From an uncultured Eubacteriales bacterium (GTDB lineage: Bacteria; Bacillota; Clostridia; UMGS1883; UMGS1540), in NCBI GenBank assembly GCA_900552775.1, contig USAP01000011.1, positions 1-19,792 on the forward strand: a stretch of DNA of 19,792 nucleotides, read 5' to 3'. The translations under genes were made by a program, and so were the position numbers. This document shows, piece by piece, positions 1 to 8,509 of the stretch (within the stretch, counting starts at the first letter, position 1; each line of letters begins with the position of its first letter). The notes below the pieces were generated by a model. That model was given only the letters and a program-made list of their open reading frames with translations. It searched no databases and was not told where the DNA came from.

Positions 1-1
1 C

Positions 2-124
2 AACGCTGCTTGCAAGATCTTCGTCGATGAGTATGTCAATGGCAAGTGGACCTTGGTGGGCGACACCCTGCAGCCGGTATTCTCTGGATCGTCTTTGGGG
101 AGACGCGGAGAAGTTATCATATAA
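2..124 (+). CDS. C-terminal fragment of an unidentified protein (5' end outside window)
   Basis: A reading frame is open from the window edge and ends at TAA 122-124, giving about 40 residues that finish in GSSLGRRGEVII. I do not recognise the family. By hand count the stretch is about 54% G+C, and it uses codons such as CTG, ACC and GTG that look unlike the CTT- and AAA-rich genes downstream. The other forward frame (3-128) and the reverse strand are also open here, so the coding call rests mainly on the protein-like composition (for example NGKWTLVGDTLQP). It could be a real upstream gene in an operon with leuS, 22 nt away, a mobile-element remnant, or foreign sequence joined at a contig end. 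Identity is unknown. Confidence 0.4.
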   Translation, partial: NAACKIFVDEYVNGKWTLVGDTLQPVFSGSSLGRRGEVII

Positions 125-146
125 ATAACAAGGAGTGTACACCGAT

Positions 147-2558
147 ATGAATTACGATTTTCACAAAATCGAAAAAAAGTGGCAGGATTTCTGGGATGAG
201 GACAAGACTTTCCGCGCCGAAGATGATTTTTCAAAGAAAAAGTTTTACGGACTGGTGGAGTTTCCGTATCCTTCGGGACACGGTCTGCATGTAGGACACC
301 CGAGAAGCTATACGGCGCTCGATATTATTTGCAGAAAGCGCAGACTTGAAGGCTACAATGTTTTGTATCCGATGGGATGGGACGCGTTCGGTCTGCCTAC
401 GGAAAACTATGCCATTGCAAACAAGATTCATCCGCATATTGTTACGGAAAACAATATAAAGAATTTTAAAAGACAGCTTAAAAGCATCGGCTTTTCGTTT
501 GACTGGGACAGAGAGATAAATACCACAGACCCGAGCTACTACAAGTGGACGCAGTGGATATTCTTAAAGCTTTTTGAAAAGGGTCTTGCATATAAGCAGG
601 AAATGCCGATAAACTGGTGCACATCGTGCAAAGTCGGTCTTGCAAACGAAGAAGTTGTGGGCGGTGTATGCGAGCGCTGCGGCGGCGAAGTTGTGCAGAA
701 GCGCAAAAGCCAGTGGATGCTTAGAATCACCGAGTATGCGCAGAGACTTATAGATGACCTTGAAGGTCTTGACTACATAGACAAAGTTAAGGTTTCTCAG
801 ATTAACTGGATAGGCAGAAGCGAGGGCGCGGAAGTTGACTTTAAGCTTGCCGATACAGATAAGAGCCTTACGGTTTACACCACAAGACCCGACACGCTTT
901 TCGGCGCTACATATATGGTTCTGTCTCCCGAGCACCCGTATATAGACGAGCTTGCGGACAGAATTACAAATCTTGATGCGGTGCGCGAATATCAGAAGCA
1001 GGCGGCGCACAAATCGGAATTCGAAAGAACGGAGATGGCCAAAGACAAAACGGGCGTTGAGCTCTGCGGAATCAAGGCGATAAATCCCGTAACGGGAAAT
1101 GAGATTCCGGTATGGATTTCGGACTATGTATTGATGACTTACGGCACGGGTGCGATTATGGCAGTTCCGGCGCACGATGAGCGCGACTGGGATTTTGCAA
1201 AGAAATTCAATCTTCCTATTATAGAAGTTGTGGGCGGCGGTGAGGACGTTCAGAAAGAGGCTTACACGGATGTTGCCGACGGTGTTATGGTAAATTCGGG
1301 CTTTTTGACAGGTCTTAAGGTCAAAGACGCCATTAAAAAGATGATTGAATACCTTGAAGAAAAAGGAATAGGCAAGAAAAAAGTAAATTACAAGCTGCGC
1401 GACTGGGTATTTTCGAGACAGAGATATTGGGGAGAGCCCATTCCGCTTGTTTGGTGCGATAAATGCGGCTGGGTGGCGCTTCCCGAAGAGAGCCTTCCGC
1501 TCACGCTCCCCGAAATCGAAGATTTCACTCCGGGCGATGAGGGCGAATCTCCGCTTTCAAAGGCTGAGGACTGGATAAAGACAACATGCCCCCACTGCGG
1601 AGGACCTGCAAGACGCGAGACGGACACAATGCCTCAGTGGGCAGGCTCGTCATGGTATTTCTTAAGATATATCGATCCGCATAACGATGACGCTTTGGCG
1701 GCACAGGACAAGCTCAATTACTGGCTGCCCGTTGACTGGTATAACGGCGGCATGGAGCACACAACGCTTCATTTGCTCTATTCAAGATTCTGGCACAAGT
1801 TCCTCTGCGACATCGGCGTTGTTAAAACTCCCGAGCCGTATAAAAAGAGAACGTCGCACGGCATGATTCTCGGCGAAAACAACGAGAAAATGTCAAAATC
1901 AAGGGGCAACGTGGTAAATCCCGATGAGGTTGTGGACAAGTTCGGTGCGGATACGTTCAGAACATATGAAATGTTTATCGGCGCGTTCGATCAGGCAACG
2001 CCGTGGAGCGAAAACGGGGTTCGCGGCTGTCATAAGTTTATAGAGCGCGTGTGGAAACTTCAGGATATGCTGACAGACGGCGACAGCTATTCAAAAGAAC
2101 TTGAGAACAACATGCACAAGACGATTAAAAAGGTTTCCGACGATATTGAAAAAATGAAATTCAATACCGCTGTTGCGGCGCTTATGTCGCTTGTAAACGA
2201 TTTTTACAAAGCGGGAAGCATCACGCGCGGCGAATTCAGAACGCTTTTGCTGCTTTTAAATCCCACAGCTCCGCATATCACGGAAGAAATGTGGCAAAAC
2301 TGCGGTTTTGAAGGATATATTCACAACGCGGAGTGGCCTTCCTACGATGAGGACAAGACGCGTGACGACGAAATAGAAATTGTATTCCAGATAAACGGCA
2401 AAATCAGAGGAAAAATGTCTGTTGCGGCAGGACTTGACAGAGACGCGCTTTCGGAATTTGTTATGGCGAAAGACGAGGTTTCGGCAGCTGTCGGAGATAA
2501 GCAAATTGTAAAGGTTATTGCTGTGCCGGACAAATTGGTAAACATTGTCGTAAGATAA
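147..2558 (+). CDS. leuS: Leucyl-tRNA synthetase
   Basis: Cytoplasmic class I aminoacyl-tRNA synthetase that activates leucine with ATP and charges tRNA-Leu, hydrolysing mischarged products in its CP1 editing domain. The 803-residue length is normal for Firmicutes. Visible signatures are the HIGH-type motif HVGH (residues 48-51), two cysteine pairs of a zinc module beginning CTSC at 158-161 with CERC shortly after, the editing-domain stretch [10 protein letters not shown] near residue 250, a second CDKC/CPHC pair before the WAGSSWY block, and KMSKS at 581-585. The C-terminal anticodon-binding and leucine-specific regions are complete. I chose ATG 147 because AAGGAG lies at 130-135 and the family begins near MxYxFxxIEKKWQ. 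An in-frame GTG at 135 overlaps that Shine-Dalgarno site and is unlikely. No T-box leader is visible in the 146 bases upstream. Confidence 0.97.
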   Translation: MNYDFHKIEKKWQDFWDEDKTFRAEDDFSKKKFYGLVEFPYPSGHGLHVGHPRSYTALDIICRKRRLEGYNVLYPMGWDAFGLPTENYAIANKIHPHIVTENNIKNFKRQLKSIGFSFDWDREINTTDPSYYKWTQWIFLKLFEKGLAYKQEMPINWCTSCKVGLANEEVVGGVCERCGGEVVQKRKSQWMLRITEYAQRLIDDLEGLDYIDKVKVSQINWIGRSEGAEVDFKLADTDKSLTVYTTRPDTLFGATYMVLSPEHPYIDELADRITNLDAVREYQKQAAHKSEFERTEMAKDKTGVELCGIKAINPVTGNEIPVWISDYVLMTYGTGAIMAVPAHDERDWDFAKKFNLPIIEVVGGGEDVQKEAYTDVADGVMVNSGFLTGLKVKDAIKKMIEYLEEKGIGKKKVNYKLRDWVFSRQRYWGEPIPLVWCDKCGWVALPEESLPLTLPEIEDFTPGDEGESPLSKAEDWIKTTCPHCGGPARRETDTMPQWAGSSWYFLRYIDPHNDDALAAQDKLNYWLPVDWYNGGMEHTTLHLLYSRFWHKFLCDIGVVKTPEPYKKRTSHGMILGENNEKMSKSRGNVVNPDEVVDKFGADTFRTYEMFIGAFDQATPWSENGVRGCHKFIERVWKLQDMLTDGDSYSKELENNMHKTIKKVSDDIEKMKFNTAVAALMSLVNDFYKAGSITRGEFRTLLLLLNPTAPHITEEMWQNCGFEGYIHNAEWPSYDEDKTRDDEIEIVFQINGKIRGKMSVAAGLDRDALSEFVMAKDEVSAAVGDKQIVKVIAVPDKLVNIVVR

Positions 2559-2579
2559 TGGGGTACGCCATTTACACGC

Positions 2580-2599
2580 GGACAATTTTTGAATTGTCC
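2580..2599. repeat. Perfect 8-bp palindrome in the leuS-yicC gap (REP-like)
   Basis: GGACAATT (2580-2587) and AATTGTCC (2592-2599) are perfect inverted repeats around a 4-base loop. The flanks are CGCG on the left and CTAC on the right. There is no U-tract afterwards, so it is not a classic terminator. Short dispersed palindromes with a GTAGGG-type edge are common between clostridial genes, and this resembles one, but only one copy lies in this window, so the repeat status is inferred. Confidence 0.5.
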
Positions 2600-2633
2600 C
2601 TACGATTTATTTTGAAAGTGTAGGGGGATAATT

Positions 2634-3512
2634 ATGATTAAGAGTATGACGGGTTACGGCTCGGCAGTCCGTGAAGGACTGAAAAAAAGATTTACGGTTG
2701 AGATAAAAAGCGTAAATCACAGATACAGCGATATAAACGTTAAAACTCCGAGGAACTGTATGTTTTTGGAGGACGTATTAAAAAAGACGGTGAGCGCTTC
2801 GATTTCGCGCGGCAAAATCGACGTGTTTTTGACGCTTGAAAACACGGAGGGGGCGGACGAGACTGTAAGTCTCAACACGCCGCTGGCACTGGCGTATAAA
2901 GATGCGCTTGAAGAAATGAATGCAAAACTCGGGCTTTACGATACCGTGACCATAAAGCATCTCACAAGATTTTCCGATATTTTTAATGTTCAGAAAGTCC
3001 GCGAGGACAATGAAGCTCTTGCCGAGATTGTGACGGAAACCGCAAAAGAAGCTGCCGAAGCCTTTTTTGCAATGCGCCTTAAAGAAGGAGAAAAGCTTTA
3101 CGAGGATATGGCTTCGGGAATAAATACGCTTGAGGAATACACCCTTCACGTGGAAAAAAGAGCTCCCGGAATAGTCGAAGATTACAAAAAACGTCTTTTT
3201 GAAAAGATAAACGATATTCTCGGCGGAGTTCCGGTAGATGAAGCGCGCCTTTTAAACGAAGTGGCTTTCTTTGCGGATAAAGTGGATGTCAACGAGGAAA
3301 TCGTGAGACTTAAGAGCCACATTGCGCAGATGCGCGAGCTTCTGATGTCTGACGAGCCTGTCGGCAGAAAGCTTGATTTTATCATTCAGGAGACAAACCG
3401 CGAGACAAACACAATAGGGTCAAAATGCAACGACCTTGAGACGTCAAAGCTTATAATCGATATGAAGTCATGCATAGAAAAGCTTAGGGAACAGATTCAG
3501 AATATAGAGTAG
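2634..3512 (+). CDS. yicC: YicC/YloC family endoribonuclease
   Basis: This 292-residue protein belongs to the YicC/YloC family, whose characterised members are endoribonucleases linked to RNA turnover and stationary-phase survival. It has the invariant N-terminus MIKSMTGYG followed by an N-terminal domain with the KSVNHRYSDI stretch, and the conserved C-terminal domain with DVNEEIVRLKSHI, GRKLDFIIQETNRE and SKCNDLE near the end. Length and both termini match the family, so it looks intact. ATG 2634 is preceded by a run of G residues at 2623-2627. It opens the conserved yicC-remA-gmk-rpoZ cluster, with remA starting 9 nt after its stop. The exact RNA substrates cannot be told from sequence. 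Confidence 0.93.
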   Translation: MIKSMTGYGSAVREGLKKRFTVEIKSVNHRYSDINVKTPRNCMFLEDVLKKTVSASISRGKIDVFLTLENTEGADETVSLNTPLALAYKDALEEMNAKLGLYDTVTIKHLTRFSDIFNVQKVREDNEALAEIVTETAKEAAEAFFAMRLKEGEKLYEDMASGINTLEEYTLHVEKRAPGIVEDYKKRLFEKINDILGGVPVDEARLLNEVAFFADKVDVNEEIVRLKSHIAQMRELLMSDEPVGRKLDFIIQETNRETNTIGSKCNDLETSKLIIDMKSCIEKLREQIQNIE

Positions 3513-3521
3513 GAGATACGT

Positions 3522-3776
3522 ATGAAGCTTATTAACATCGGATACGGAAGCCTTGTGTCATCGGAACGGCTTGTTGCCGTGGTGGCGCCCGATTCCGCAC
3601 CTATAAAAAGAACTATTCAGGAGGCAAGGGAAGACGGAAGGCTCATAGATGCCACATACGGGAGAAGAACAAGAGCGGTTATAGTGACGGACAGCGATCA
3701 TGTGATTTTGTCCGCCAACCTTCCCGATACCATTGCCGACAGGCTTGAAGCGCAAGAGGAGGAAAACAATGACTGA
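3522..3776 (+). CDS. remA: RemA-type DNA-binding regulator (DUF370)
   Basis: Small 84-residue protein of the RemA/DUF370 family. In Bacillus subtilis, RemA is a DNA-binding transcription activator of biofilm matrix and osmoprotection genes that forms ring-like oligomers. The diagnostic core is present: INIGYGS at the N-terminus, [31 protein letters not shown] and ILSA. The arginine-rich ATYGRRTRA stretch is the most conserved part of the family. AGGAG overlapping the yicC stop serves ATG 3522. Its own stop (TGA 3774-3776) lies inside gmk, giving an 8-nt overlap and likely translational coupling. Whether it controls matrix genes in this organism is not visible here. Confidence 0.93.
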   Translation: MKLINIGYGSLVSSERLVAVVAPDSAPIKRTIQEAREDGRLIDATYGRRTRAVIVTDSDHVILSANLPDTIADRLEAQEEENND

Positions 3777-4374
3777 GGGAATTTTGCTTGTGATTTCCGG
3801 CCCTTCCGGAGTGGGAAAAGGGACGGTTATGAAAAATCTGTTTGAAAAAAGAAATGATTTATACATGTCTGTTTCCGCAACCACAAGGAAGAAACGCGAA
3901 GGTGAGACGGAGGGCGTATCATATCATTACATAACAAGCGAAAGGTTTGCAAAGATACGTGAGGAGGACGGCTTTCTCGAAAATGCAGAGTTTTGCGGCA
4001 ACTGCTACGGAACGCTGAAAAGCGAGGTTTTCGAGAGACTTGAAAAAGGCATAAACGTTGTTTTGGAAATTGAAGTGCGCGGGGCTATGCAGGTTAAGGA
4101 AAAGTTCCCGCAGGGAGTTTTTATATATGTTTGTCCGCCGTCTCTTTCCGAACTTAAAAAGCGCCTTACGCAAAGACAGACAGAGACGCCCGAAGCTTTG
4201 GAGAAACGCCTAAAATCAGCAGAATGGGAGCTTACCCAGATTGATAAATACGATTATCTTGTGATAAATGACGATGTTGACGCTGCCGCAGAGCGGATAA
4301 ACAGTATAATCGAAGCGGAGCATCTTTCGTCAAAAAGATGTTTTGACGATGTGAAAAAAACAATATTCAGTTAA
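3769..4374 (+). CDS. gmk: Guanylate kinase
   Basis: Cytosolic enzyme that phosphorylates GMP to GDP with ATP, feeding GTP and (p)ppGpp pools. The 201-residue product has the P-loop GPSGVGKGT at residues 11-19, the GMP-binding stretch TTRKKREGE followed by GVSYHYI, and the lid-region arginines in [10 protein letters not shown] and [11 protein letters not shown]. The start is ATG 3769, six bases after a perfect AGGAGG (3757-3762). An in-frame ATG at 3733 would add twelve residues ([12 protein letters not shown]) that overlap remA, lack a Shine-Dalgarno site and do not fit the family. It sits between remA and rpoZ as in Bacillus and most Clostridia. Confidence 0.97.
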   Translation: MTEGILLVISGPSGVGKGTVMKNLFEKRNDLYMSVSATTRKKREGETEGVSYHYITSERFAKIREEDGFLENAEFCGNCYGTLKSEVFERLEKGINVVLEIEVRGAMQVKEKFPQGVFIYVCPPSLSELKKRLTQRQTETPEALEKRLKSAEWELTQIDKYDYLVINDDVDAAAERINSIIEAEHLSSKRCFDDVKKTIFS

Positions 4375-4402
4375 TTATATATTTAAGAGAGAGGGTAATA
4401 TC

Positions 4403-4654
4403 ATGATTATTGAACCTAATGTAAACGTTCTTATGAAAAAAGAAAATATGGACAGCAGATATACGCTTGTGGTAGCGGCAGCGAAAAGAGCGAGAGAACT
4501 GGCAAAGGAAGACCCCGAGATTGACAAAACGGTTACGAAGGCTGTTTGGGATATAGCCAACGACAAGGTGAAGGTTATCCCGGTTCCCGAGGATGAACTT
4601 GAGAAGATGGAAGAAGTCGAGCAGGAAAAGCTTATAGAAGCGGTAGAAAAATAA
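4403..4654 (+). CDS. rpoZ: DNA-directed RNA polymerase omega subunit
   Basis: The 83-residue omega subunit helps fold and hold the beta-prime subunit in RNA polymerase. The core signature DSRYTLVVAAAKRARELA is followed by the helix ending in KAVWDIANDKVKVI, typical of Firmicutes omega. The acidic C-terminal tail (EDELEKMEEVEQEK) is variable in the family. ATG 4403 follows a purine-rich GAGAGAGGG run at 4386-4394; the gap to gmk is 28 nt. In Bacillus and many Clostridia the next gene is coaBC, but here priA follows after 21 nt. Confidence 0.95.
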   Translation: MIIEPNVNVLMKKENMDSRYTLVVAAAKRARELAKEDPEIDKTVTKAVWDIANDKVKVIPVPEDELEKMEEVEQEKLIEAVEK

Positions 4655-4675
4655 ATCTGCCCGGAGGTATGAAAA

Positions 4676-7087
4676 TTGATAGCACGTGTTGTGGTTGATG
4701 CAGGTACTTTGTTTGTTGACAGAATCTTTGATTACGCAGTGCCGCGGACGCTTTTGGATTCCGCCGCAGTCGGCGTCAGGGTTGAGGTGCCGTTCGGCGC
4801 GGGAAACAAAAGATATGTCGGCTTTATAATTGCGCTTTCAAAAGAGTCTTCGGGCGGTGTTGCGCTTGAAAAAATTAAAGATATATGTGCGGTTATCGAT
4901 GACAAACCTCTTTTTACAAGGCAGCGGCTTCTTGAAGCTTATTGGCTTAAAACACGCTATTTCTGCACATTTGCGGACGCGCTCAAGCTGTTTTTGCCGC
5001 AGGGTGCAAAAACCAAAATAAAAGAATACATCGGTATTTATTCCGATGCCGAAACGGGCAGTCTTGACGGCGCGTCAAAAAAAATAGTTGATTTTTTGCG
5101 TGAAAACGGGAAAACGGAGTACGACAAAATAAAAAAGTATATGGGCAGAAGCGTCAGAAGAGAAATCCGCATGCTTTGCGAAAACAAAATTCTTTTCTCC
5201 GAGCTTGACAACAAGAATATGAGCGCGGACAAGTTTATAGGCGTTGTTGCCGTTTCGGATTTTGACAAAGCGATGAATATATCCAAAAAAGCTCCGGCGC
5301 AGCGGCGCATAATAAATGTGATGAGCGAATGTGAATTTTTAAGCATACCCGATTTGTGCATGTTTGCCGGCTGCACCAGGCAGAGCGTAAATGCGCTGAT
5401 TCAAAAAGGAATTCTGGAAAAAAGGCAGATAGAGGTATTCAGAACGCCGCATCACAAAAAAGCCGAAAAAGATGTTGAACGCTTCCGTCTTACACGTGAG
5501 CAGGAAAAGGTTTTGTCCGTTATATCGGAAGAAACGGATAATCCGCAAAAACCCGTACTGCTGCACGGCGTTACGGGGAGCGGAAAAACAGAGGTGTTTA
5601 TACGCGCCATCGAAAAAATTCTTAAAATGGGTAAAAGCGCGATTGTGCTTGTGCCCGAGATATCTCTGACTTATCAGATGATGAGCAGATTTATAGCCAG
5701 ATTCGGCCACGAGGTTGCTCTTTTGCACAGCTCGCTTTCGGACGGAGAGCGCTTTGACGAGTGGAAACGGATAAGAAACGGCAATGCAAGAGTTGTTGTC
5801 GGCGCGCGCTCGGCGGTGTTTGCGCCGTGCGTAAATCTCGGTCTTGTCATAGTTGACGAGGAGCACGAAGATACGTATAAATCAGGCGACAGGATAGGCT
5901 ATGACGCACGCGAAGTTGCGCTTTTCCGCGGTAAAACGGAAAATGCCGCCGTGCTTTTGGCATCGGCAACGCCGTCGGTTGAGGATTATTACAGAGCAAA
6001 GTGCGGAATGTACCGCCTTTGCACCATGAAAAACCGCTATAACGGCGTCAGGCTTCCGGAAACAATCGTTGCCGATATGAGAGAAGAATTGAGACAGGGG
6101 AACAGAAGCCCTTTTTCAGAGGTTTTAAAGAAAGAAATAAACAGAAATTTAATTATGGGTGAGCAGACGATTCTGTTTTTAAACAGGCGCGGCTATTCCA
6201 CTTTTGTATCATGCCGCAGCTGCGGACATGTGGAAATGTGCGAAAACTGCAATATCTCAATGACATATCATTTAAGCGGCAATTATCTCATGTGCCACTA
6301 CTGCGGACACAGAAAGAAAATGCCGGATGTGTGTCCCGAATGCGGAAGCTCCGGAATACGCGGTTTCGGCACGGGAACACAAAAAATAGAAGAAAAACTT
6401 TCTGAGGAATTTGAAAGCGCAAGCGTTATACGAATGGATATAGATACAACCGGCGCACGTGATTCGCACGAAAAAATTTTGGATTCCTTTCAGAATGACG
6501 GAATAGATATTCTGCTCGGAACGCAGATGGTTTCAAAGGGACTCGACTTTAAAAACGTCAGTCTTGTAGGCGTTCTGGCGGCGGATCAGCTGCTTAATAT
6601 GGGAGACTATAAGGCGGCGGAGCGCACGTTTGATTTAATAACGCAGGTTTGCGGCAGAAGCGGCAGGGGCGATAAGCGCGGCAGAGCGGTTATACAGACA
6701 TATATGCCCGAAAACCCGACCATAGGCTACGCAAGCCGCCAGGATTACTTGGGATTTTTTAATGAAGAACTCGAACTTCGGCGCGCTCTTTGCTATCCGC
6801 CTTTCTGCGATATTGTAAACGTAACGGTTACGGGCAGCGACGAAGAAGGCGTTAAATCATGCGCGGCAAAACTCTTTTCCGAGGTTTCCGAAAAAATAGG
6901 AAACAAAAAAAATGTAACGCTTTACAGAGCGGCGCCGTGTCATATAGATAAAATAAAAAGCAAATACAGATGGCACTTTTGGTTTAAATGTATTTTAAAT
7001 AAAGAAATAAGCACAATATTAAAAGAAATTATGGAAAACGAGAAAAAGCAGTCCGTTTCGGTTATGCTGAATCCGGTATCCATATAA
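4676..7087 (+). CDS. priA: Primosomal protein N' (replication restart helicase)
   Basis: PriA is the 3'-to-5' superfamily 2 helicase that recognises stalled forks and reloads the replicative helicase. The 803-residue protein shows the N-terminal DNA-binding domain (VDRIFDYAVP), Walker A GVTGSGKT at 298-305, Walker B DEEH at 394-397, the SATPS motif, the zinc-binding segment starting at C513 with CRSC, CENC, CHYC and CPEC pairs, and helicase motifs GTQMVSKGLDF and QVCGRSGRG. The start is TTG 4676, eight bases after GGAGG (4663-4667). The nearby ATG 4669 is in another frame and stops within ten codons. The protein appears complete. It follows rpoZ directly and precedes def by 22 nt. Confidence 0.97.
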   Translation: MIARVVVDAGTLFVDRIFDYAVPRTLLDSAAVGVRVEVPFGAGNKRYVGFIIALSKESSGGVALEKIKDICAVIDDKPLFTRQRLLEAYWLKTRYFCTFADALKLFLPQGAKTKIKEYIGIYSDAETGSLDGASKKIVDFLRENGKTEYDKIKKYMGRSVRREIRMLCENKILFSELDNKNMSADKFIGVVAVSDFDKAMNISKKAPAQRRIINVMSECEFLSIPDLCMFAGCTRQSVNALIQKGILEKRQIEVFRTPHHKKAEKDVERFRLTREQEKVLSVISEETDNPQKPVLLHGVTGSGKTEVFIRAIEKILKMGKSAIVLVPEISLTYQMMSRFIARFGHEVALLHSSLSDGERFDEWKRIRNGNARVVVGARSAVFAPCVNLGLVIVDEEHEDTYKSGDRIGYDAREVALFRGKTENAAVLLASATPSVEDYYRAKCGMYRLCTMKNRYNGVRLPETIVADMREELRQGNRSPFSEVLKKEINRNLIMGEQTILFLNRRGYSTFVSCRSCGHVEMCENCNISMTYHLSGNYLMCHYCGHRKKMPDVCPECGSSGIRGFGTGTQKIEEKLSEEFESASVIRMDIDTTGARDSHEKILDSFQNDGIDILLGTQMVSKGLDFKNVSLVGVLAADQLLNMGDYKAAERTFDLITQVCGRSGRGDKRGRAVIQTYMPENPTIGYASRQDYLGFFNEELELRRALCYPPFCDIVNVTVTGSDEEGVKSCAAKLFSEVSEKIGNKKNVTLYRAAPCHIDKIKSKYRWHFWFKCILNKEISTILKEIMENEKKQSVSVMLNPVSI

Positions 7088-7109
7088 AAAGTGCAGAATG
7101 GAGATTAAA

Positions 7110-7568
7110 ATGTCACTTAGAAATATAAGAATTTTGGGAGACGATCTTTTACGCAAAAAATCGCGCAAAATAGACGTGATAGATAACAGAATATGTCAGC
7201 TTCTCGATGACCTGGCGGAAACTATGTATGCGCATGACGGAGTGGGTCTTGCGGCACCGCAGGTGGGCGTGCTGCGCCGTGCGGTTGTGGTTGATGTGGG
7301 CGAAGGTCTTCTGGAACTTGTAAACCCCGAAATTATTGACATGAGCGGAGAAGCGGTAATGACGGAGGGGTGTTTGAGCGTTCCCACAAGCATAGGCGAC
7401 GTTAAAAGACCGACATATGTTAAAGTCCGTGCTTTTAACAGACACGGAGAAGAAACAGAGGTTGAAGCACACGATTATTTTGCAAGGGCAATATGCCATG
7501 AGCTTGACCATCTTGACGGAATAATTTTTCTTGACAAAGCCGATAATATTCAGCCGAAAGAGGTTTAA
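7110..7568 (+). CDS. def: Peptide deformylase
   Basis: Metalloenzyme that removes the formyl group from nascent N-terminal methionine at the ribosome. The 152-residue product carries all three family motifs: GVGLAAPQ (44-51), EGCLS (86-90) and HELDH (130-134), giving the metal ligands C88, H130 and H134 and catalytic E131. The start is ATG 7110 because GGAG at 7100-7103 sits six bases upstream. An in-frame ATG at 7098 would itself overlap that Shine-Dalgarno site. It is immediately followed by fmt, the enzyme that adds the formyl group, so addition and removal are encoded side by side. Confidence 0.97.
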   Translation: MSLRNIRILGDDLLRKKSRKIDVIDNRICQLLDDLAETMYAHDGVGLAAPQVGVLRRAVVVDVGEGLLELVNPEIIDMSGEAVMTEGCLSVPTSIGDVKRPTYVKVRAFNRHGEETEVEAHDYFARAICHELDHLDGIIFLDKADNIQPKEV

Positions 7569-7582
7569 AGGGAGAATACAAA

Positions 7583-8509
7583 ATGAAAATAATGTTTATG
7601 GGCACGCCCGAATTTGCGGCGGTGAGCCTTGAAGCGCTTATAAAAAACGGCGAGGATGTGGCGTGCGTAATATCGCAGCCGTATAAGCCGAAAAACCGCG
7701 GAATGAAGCTTGTTCCGACAGCTGTGGGAGCGGTTGCCGAAAAAAATTCAATATTGCTCAAAACACCCGAAACGCTTAAGGACAAAGCAATTTTGCCGCT
7801 TCTTTCCGAGGTTGAACCCGATCTTATTGCGGTTGTGGCATACGGCAAGCTTTTGCCGCAATATGTTCTCGATTTCCCGAAATACGGCTGCATTAACATT
7901 CACGGCTCGCTTTTGCCGAAGTACCGCGGCGCGGCACCGATACAGCAGAGCATAATTTCCGGGGAAAAGGAAACAGGGGTCACCTCGATGTATATGGCGC
8001 GCGGCATGGACACGGGCGACATGATTTTAAAAGAATCGATTAAAATAGAAGATAACGATACCGCGGGTACGCTGCATGATAAACTTGCCGTTTTGGGAGC
8101 CGAGGTGCTTATTAAAACGGTTGATATGATAAAAAAAGGAACTGTGCGGCGCGAAAAACAAAACGATGACGAGGCAACATATGCCCATATGCTGACAAAG
8201 GAAATGGGAAAGGTTGACTGGACAAAAAGCGCGGAGGAAATAAAAAACCTTGTAAGAGGTCTCGATCCGTGGCCCAGCGCATATTCGTATATAAAGGACA
8301 AGAGATTTAAAATTTTCGGCGTATCTGCCGAGGATAAAAACGGCGCTCCCGGGGAAATCCTCGAGGTTTCGGACACACTGCTCATAGCAGCCGGAAAAGG
8401 GGCGCTGAGGATACGCGAAGTCGGTTTTGACAATAAGAAAAGAATGCCCGTTTCGGATTTTGTGAGAGGAAACGGAGATGTTTTCAAAAAAGGAGAGATG
8501 CTTAAATGA
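7583..8509 (+). CDS. fmt: Methionyl-tRNA formyltransferase
   Basis: Transfers a formyl group from 10-formyltetrahydrofolate to the amino group of Met-tRNA(fMet), allowing bacterial initiation. The 308-residue protein has the start MKIMFMGTPEFA, the catalytic triad N105/H107/D143 within INIHGSLLPKYRGAAPI and MDTGD, and a C-terminal tRNA-binding domain with the WPSAYS region. The N-terminal loop reads QPYKPKNRG where the family usually has QPD(K/R)PxGRG; the loop is conserved in other Fmt proteins, so this is a mild oddity. A GGGAG site precedes ATG 7583, 14 nt after def. Its TGA stop overlaps the next gene's start. Confidence 0.96.
   Translation: MKIMFMGTPEFAAVSLEALIKNGEDVACVISQPYKPKNRGMKLVPTAVGAVAEKNSILLKTPETLKDKAILPLLSEVEPDLIAVVAYGKLLPQYVLDFPKYGCINIHGSLLPKYRGAAPIQQSIISGEKETGVTSMYMARGMDTGDMILKESIKIEDNDTAGTLHDKLAVLGAEVLIKTVDMIKKGTVRREKQNDDEATYAHMLTKEMGKVDWTKSAEEIKNLVRGLDPWPSAYSYIKDKRFKIFGVSAEDKNGAPGEILEVSDTLLIAAGKGALRIREVGFDNKKRMPVSDFVRGNGDVFKKGEMLK

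Noticed and set aside
1..146. T-box leader for leuS
   Set aside because: No specifier stem, AGGGTGG-type box or terminator is visible; the region is mostly occupied by an open reading frame ending 22 bases before leuS.
564..1175. Long open stretch on the reverse strand inside leuS (about 203 codons)
   Set aside because: It is antisense to a complete leuS with all motifs, has no family-like sequence or ribosome binding site, and results from codon bias. Similar reverse-strand stretches under gmk, priA, fmt, rsmB, rlmN and prkC were rejected for the same reason.
4669..4671. ATG as start of priA
   Set aside because: It is out of frame with PriA and meets a stop within ten codons; TTG 4676 has correct spacing from GGAGG.
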